Shown: in pieces, positions 7,201 to 10,130 of the stretch
How positions within the stretch are numbered: the first letter of the stretch is position 1
Layout of the letters: each line of letters opens with the position of its first letter
Source: CACEUX01 sp964404235
GTDB taxonomy: Bacteria; Fidelibacterota; Marinisomatia; Marinisomatales; UBA1611
NCBI GenBank assembly: GCA_964404235.1
Contig: CAYOJL010000078.1
Coordinates: 1-10,130, forward strand
Reading direction: 5' to 3'
Length of the DNA: 10,130 bases
Translations under genes and position numbers: made by a program
The notes under the pieces: generated by a model
What the model was told of the DNA's origin: nothing
Database searches by the model: none
The model's input: the letters and a program-made list of their open reading frames with translations, nothing else

Positions 7201-9277
7201 AAAAATAAATGAAATCCAAATAGTAAGCATTACCATTATATGCAACGGTCACATTCCCTCCGTCCCATTCACCATTTTCACAGGATACGGCATAAACCTC
7301 TCCCATATCATGCTGATCATTATTATTCGTATCAATGAATTGAAAATAATAATCATTGAACCCATAGTTGCTGGCCCAAGCTTCAAAGTCTGTCTGAGAC
7401 CTTATAGTAACAGTTGTATCTGGGGTCATATCTGATAGATTTCCAGGACAATCGTCACAATCGGAACCCATGGACATAAATACTGATCCATATTCTGAGA
7501 ACATGCTATCTATTGATGAAAAATGAAATTCTACACCTGTACCTGTTGTATCTCCATCATCTCCACTTTCACCAAATTCAAACGTAAGGAAATAATAGGA
7601 ATTGGTTGTGTCAATATATATGGACTGTTCATGAAATTCATCATCATAGTAAACAGAGACAGCGTACTCTTCGTACGGTTCAAGAACAGTACCAATATCG
7701 CCCCAAACATTTGTCGCTCCATAATAAATTGAATTACCAGTACTGTCACGGATCTCAACGCCGATCATAGGAGGTGAAAGAGTATCCTGTTCATCATATT
7801 CGCGCACTCTAGCGATCAAAAAACCATAGTCATCACGAGGATGTAACACCATTTCTATATTATCTACAGACACGCCTTCAGGAGTAACGTAAAACACACC
7901 ACCATCCCATAGATCTATATAGGTTCCATTGTCAGAATTATTGTGTGCATATGCACTCCACATGCCTATGCCTAATTCTGTAGAAGCAGTTCCTAGGCTA
8001 TCAGTCGCTACAGGAATTACTGTATCCCATTCTGTTGAGAAGAAATATACTGTTGCACTATCATTAGGATTTCCTAAATGATCTACTACTGTGGCTTGAA
8101 CCTCATGTTGTTCATTCTGATCATCTGTGTTTGTCACATATGATAGAACATTATCTAGAAGGTCGATAGTCTCATTTGCTGCATCCGTTCCATAGATATT
8201 GAACCCAAGAAAGACTGCACGGCCATCACCTATCTGATCTGCCGTGATAGCACCAGAATGTCCATCAAATTGACCAATGTCAGTAAATTCATCAGAATCG
8301 ACCCAACAAGCGTATCCAAGATCAGAATAGTGCCAGATCCCGTATTCTTCCCATCCTTCAGGAAGACCCTCTGTAATAGGATGGTTTATATCATTTAATT
8401 GAATGAGCCCAGGTTCTTGTCCAATATCTACATAATCATTTGGAAACCAATTGAACCAATCACCGTTTTGTATGTATCCTTTGCCAGACTCTATCCAGCC
8501 TGATATGTGATTTACCTCTTGATTGCAATTTGTTCCATATCCAGCCATGATGGCAGCAGCATCCATTTCTATTGCTTCTTGAACACTATAAACTTGAATC
8601 GGTTCATAATCTAGTTCGATCAAAGTGCTTTCTATATCTCCATCGGATGGGAAATTGCAAAGTAGGGCAATAATGGGGAGATCTCTTTGATCTCTTGTCA
8701 GGCTAGGTCTTTGTGACGTTTGAATAGTTTCAAGGCTATTTCCTGATCTCTCACTGTTTACTGTTTTCCCTATAACATCAGCAATATCGATCATGTTCAA
8801 GCTTTTTTTCGAGAAACTCTGATCGAGTAAGGTATTTCTTAATTCATCTGGTAAAACCTGATTATAAATACTTTCCCTATCATGGTCAGTATTTGGAATA
8901 TTGACATTATTTTGAATACTAGTTCCTCTTGGTCTTAGGGTCTTTCTTGGTGCGTTAACTTTCATTCTTAGATCAATAGAGAAAGGGTCAAAGACCTCTT
9001 TTTCTTTGGAATTAGATTCCAGGTCTGCTTTGTTTTTCAGTATTTGATTCAACCTATTATTGGCCTGGGAACTATTCTTTTTCATTTCTTTTCGGAATGC
9101 ATCGATCCGTTCTTTGTGAGCTTTTCGCAGAACTTGATCATCAACACCATTACTCATTTTTTGTGGTTCAACAGAAAGATTAAGATCATTACTTAGGCCA
9201 TCAAGAGCAGGTATGTTATTGGATGCTATTAGAAAAGATAAGGACAGAAATAGATTAATAAAGGTTGGGCGAATCAT
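4208..9277 (-). CDS. Giant secreted mosaic protein: GATase-like, C-type lectin, beta-helix, Fn3, T9SS-type sorting tail
   Basis: About 1689 residues, counted here from the ATG at 9277. Domains: 1-24 signal peptide; 25-196 basic, helix-prone linker; 199-383 glutamine-amidotransferase-like fold (HPITEGL at 299-305, GRAVFLGFN near its end) without an evident catalytic set; 390-479 and 480-571 carboxypeptidase-regulatory-like sandwiches; about 580-712 a segment with CDDC and an EF-hand-like loop (649-660); 715-846 C-type lectin domain with WVGL (780-783), EPN (809-811) and WND (829-831) but no cysteines; 852-971 an unnamed domain ending GGGFSYWR; 981-1386 parallel beta-helix with GGAI/GGAL and FxxN motifs; 1387-1588 two Fn3-like domains; 1600-1689 FlgD-like/T9SS type A sorting domain (NYPNPFNPTT). 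I chose the ATG at 9277 because GGAG precedes it by 6 nt and its signal peptide begins MIRPTF; the ATG at 9289 adds MEFY and has no ribosome site. Probably surface-exposed or released, binding glycans; substrate unknown. Confidence 0.88.
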   Translation of the reverse strand: MIRPTFINLFLSLSFLIASNNIPALDGLSNDLNLSVEPQKMSNGVDDQVLRKAHKERIDAFRKEMKKNSSQANNRLNQILKNKADLESNSKEKEVFDPFSIDLRMKVNAPRKTLRPRGTSIQNNVNIPNTDHDRESIYNQVLPDELRNTLLDQSFSKKSLNMIDIADVIGKTVNSERSGNSLETIQTSQRPSLTRDQRDLPIIALLCNFPSDGDIESTLIELDYEPIQVYSVQEAIEMDAAAIMAGYGTNCNQEVNHISGWIESGKGYIQNGDWFNWFPNDYVDIGQEPGLIQLNDINHPITEGLPEGWEEYGIWHYSDLGYACWVDSDEFTDIGQFDGHSGAITADQIGDGRAVFLGFNIYGTDAANETIDLLDNVLSYVTNTDDQNEQHEVQATVVDHLGNPNDSATVYFFSTEWDTVIPVATDSLGTASTELGIGMWSAYAHNNSDNGTYIDLWDGGVFYVTPEGVSVDNIEMVLHPRDDYGFLIARVREYDEQDTLSPPMIGVEIRDSTGNSIYYGATNVWGDIGTVLEPYEEYAVSVYYDDEFHEQSIYIDTTNSYYFLTFEFGESGDDGDTTGTGVEFHFSSIDSMFSEYGSVFMSMGSDCDDCPGNLSDMTPDTTVTIRSQTDFEAWASNYGFNDYYFQFIDTNNNDQHDMGEVYAVSCENGEWDGGNVTVAYNGNAYYLDFIYFWELAYDFDWEGGDDDDYDDAEGFEYLGEFEGHHYYGSHDTVSWHDALTFTDTVQVGDGIEVYMATITSQQENSFIRYATDTLNTEGVWVGLTDEQEEGNWQWVTGEEVVYTNWNDGEPNNSGGNEHYVELRTNDGLWNDLPNDIQRSFIVELEVNDVNDSSVYFIKEDYADYTDSDNWDHITGSVAITRADNQGLFNPYLEDEYNGNGPAATLWSPMPTDQSTTADYVEWVEAVNYSPASVVGLTISLWCVEENVFYDIHMESWTTGNNGGGFSYWRYPADAPAEPGMLLVWSGVGNDSTGDGSFEDPYATIGHAFSEMNSGDMIFVGPGVYNENISVYNMSGLLFGIAGSDSTVINGNGEGTILEIIQGDWLVGGFTFINGYADVNGGAIYINRGTIMMGDNLFLDNTAESDGGALFATNSNVMLDSCRFINNSTNNFDGGAMKVRSYDSLSTTMVSVSNTLFMGNSARAGAGAYIGTSNSAYMDVYMDSVVFFQNSGEFYVGLRVHGNTYSSVFNSAFIGNESQSYAAAGGFSQGSSGYMDRCLVVNNHANLAGGNANSGGFSVWSGSNVSFNFCTFAGNVAAYGSALSVGGGSYADVHGSIVWGNQGQNSLAAVQWDNNGSNIYLSESTLQGGPNGAFADSLSYIQYSNVIHSPPFYCDPSTGDFSIDEMSPAVTSWGEPMGALGYGCTGTIQASANIVSIEDIPNDQGGRVYITFERSLFDTDGLGRTEMYTIERLDGDQWVGLNSVGAYASNVYVVEATTLSDSTSDSDAMTTFRVVANMDEGNFESEPSSGYSVDNIVPGMLTGLNAILDDGIVNLSWDMSDANDLSHYNIYRGNIPDFDIDESYFLGESDEPIYSDDVTELGEYYYVVTAVDIHENEGEPSGVVNVTLLSLEDLHGLPEEFAIHQNYPNPFNPTTTLRYDIPEDGNVSIFIYDMMGRQIRMLVNRNVSAGYHFIQWDGNNQSGSPVAAGVYIYVLQSENYRGLKKMILLK

Positions 9278-9302
9278 ATAAAACTCCATTTTTAATTTTT
9301 AA

Positions 9303-9329
9303 AAGACCACGACCATTGATCTTGGTCTT
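9303..9329 (-). other. Hairpin with two competing pairings in the leader of the large gene
   Basis: AAGACCA (9303-9309) and TGGTCTT (9323-9329) form a perfect 7-bp inverted repeat with a 13-base loop. On the minus strand the 5' arm can instead pair with a second TGGTC that lies inside that loop, so two mutually exclusive hairpins are possible. The long one is followed by only four T and then A-rich sequence. It could be a weak terminator for the mannosidase gene or a leader structure of the large gene 26 bp downstream; the sequence does not decide. Confidence 0.45.
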
Positions 9330-9384
9330 ATTGAAGGTAAAACAAGTTTATGTATTCAACAAATAGTATAGTATTTGTTTTTCA

Positions 9385-9406
9385 TTTGTGTGATACTGCA
9401 CACAAA
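9385..9406. promoter_or_regulatory. Operator-like palindrome, 8-bp arms with 6-bp spacer
   Basis: TTTGTGTG (9385-9392) and CACACAAA (9399-9406) are perfect inverted repeats around ATACTG. The site lies just after the mannosidase stop codon and 107 bp upstream of the large gene's ATG at 9277. There is no T-run on the minus strand after it, so it is a poor terminator. The size and symmetry suit a dimeric regulator; the half-sites resemble the TGTG/CACA of CRP-FNR-type sites but the spacing is not canonical. A regulatory role is inference. Confidence 0.45.
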
Positions 9407-9410
9407 CAGT

Positions 9411-10130
9411 TTATAATTTGAGTTTATAGGTTCTGATCTCAAATGGTGAAAGAGAGATCTCATATTCTCCATCAATATTTACTGGCGGATCAATATCATC
9501 CCACTCCATGAGATCACACTCAGTTAGGGTACCTTTCAGTTTGATGGATCCGTTTGACTTTCTACCATGTGTCTCAACGATCCGAATGATCAATTGATCT
9601 TCTTTCTCTGCCTTTTTTATAACTGATAGTTCCAACCCTTCACCCATTAGTTTTACTGGTATATCCATTTCTGAACTAACACTCTCAAATAAGATCGGCT
9701 GTTGATTCATACGGGAGGATTCCATCATTACTTCTGAATGAATAAGATCATTTTGGTGTGGCAATACACTATATGTGAAGGTATGCGATCCTTCATCAGC
9801 ATCAGGATCTGGATTGCTTGGAGAGCGAAGTAAATTCAAGTCTAAAATATTATCATGGACCATATAACCATATTTACAATCATTCAATAGGGCGACGCCG
9901 TGGTCATGATCAGAAAGATCCGCATATTTATGTCCTACAACCTCAAACTTTGCTTTATCCCAACTGGTATTGCGATGGGTATTCCGCTTCACATAACCAT
10001 ACTGAATATCAAAAGCGGCCTGTTCTGACCTTATTGTTACAGGAAAATGTACACGTAGCATTTTGTGTTTTTCATTCCACTCCACATGGGTAGAAAGATC
10101 AAGTCTTTTTGAATGAGGGTAGAGCGATGC
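9411..10130 (-). CDS. GH38 alpha-mannosidase, C-terminal part (partial)
   Basis: The frame is open from the right edge to the TAA at 9411-9413, giving 239 residues of a longer protein. It matches the conserved C-terminal domain of glycoside hydrolase family 38 alpha-mannosidases, recognisable from HVEWNEKHKMLRVHFP, YGYVKRNTHRNTSWDKAKFE, GHKYADLSDHDHGVALLNDC followed by KYGY, LLRSPSNPDPDADEGSHTFT and the final SPFEIRTYKLKL. The GTG at 10085-10083 is an internal valine: the residues before it (ASLYPHSKRLDLST) continue the family pattern, so translation does not start there. Family members are about 800-1100 residues with the zinc site and catalytic aspartate in the N-terminal half, which lies outside the window. 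They remove alpha-linked mannose from glycans or oligosaccharides. The compartment cannot be judged without the N-terminus. The large lectin-containing gene follows on the same strand after 133 bp, which suggests but does not prove joint use of mannose glycans. Confidence 0.92.
   Translation of the reverse strand, partial: ASLYPHSKRLDLSTHVEWNEKHKMLRVHFPVTIRSEQAAFDIQYGYVKRNTHRNTSWDKAKFEVVGHKYADLSDHDHGVALLNDCKYGYMVHDNILDLNLLRSPSNPDPDADEGSHTFTYSVLPHQNDLIHSEVMMESSRMNQQPILFESVSSEMDIPVKLMGEGLELSVIKKAEKEDQLIIRIVETHGRKSNGSIKLKGTLTECDLMEWDDIDPPVNIDGEYEISLSPFEIRTYKLKL

Noticed and set aside
9385..9406. Canonical CRP site or rho-independent terminator of the mannosidase gene
   Set aside because: The half-site spacing does not match TGTGA-N6-TCACA, and there is no T-run on the minus strand after the dyad.
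9411..10085. Complete 224-residue gene starting at GTG 10085
   Set aside because: The frame stays open to the window edge and the upstream residues continue the GH38 pattern, so this is an internal valine of a longer protein.
9818..10093. 91-codon open frame on the plus strand opposite the mannosidase
   Set aside because: The minus-strand reading is an unmistakable GH38 C-terminus; the plus frame is low-complexity, Tyr- and His-rich shadow translation.

Overview
The window is AT-rich and densely coded. It looks like a marine member of the Fibrobacteres-Chlorobi-Bacteroidetes side of the bacterial tree; Marinimicrobia (SAR406) or a similar lineage is my best guess, from protein style only. 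Three things point there: a PorV/PorQ-like outer-membrane barrel, a large secreted protein ending in the NYPNPFNPTT-type C-terminal sorting domain used by type IX secretion (T9SS), and weak or absent Shine-Dalgarno sites on most genes.

Plus strand, 1-3279: the last 23 codons of an upstream secreted-type protein overlap by ATGA a 910-residue fusion protein. That fusion joins a PorV/PorQ-like barrel, a beta-rich spacer, a transglutaminase-like domain with an intact Cys-His-acid set, and TPR helices. A 151-residue exported protein with an acidic start and a TPR-like tail follows after 22 bp. The three look like one operon, closed by a bidirectional terminator at about 3299-3325.

Minus strand, 3328-10130 (order of transcription from right to left): the C-terminal part of a GH38 alpha-mannosidase runs in from the right edge. 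A 133-bp intergenic stretch follows, holding an 8-bp-arm palindrome and two competing hairpins. Next is a mosaic secreted protein of about 1690 residues: glutamine-amidotransferase-like fold, two carboxypeptidase-regulatory-like sandwiches, a segment with an EF-hand-like loop, a C-type lectin domain with EPN and WND motifs, an unnamed domain, a beta-helix, Fn3 domains and a T9SS-type tail. A strong terminator separates it from a small exported protein with MORN-type (YwqK-like) 24-residue repeats, which begins at a non-ATG codon.

The contents fit together as cell-surface biology: an envelope/secretion-type operon on one strand, and on the other a likely secreted glycan-binding protein next to a mannosidase. 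The links between these genes are inference from proximity and domain content. The most unusual items are the PorV-like/transglutaminase/TPR fusion and the mosaic lectin/beta-helix protein with an unassigned domain. No RNA gene, mobile element or CRISPR array was seen, and there is no gene-free stretch longer than about 135 bp.
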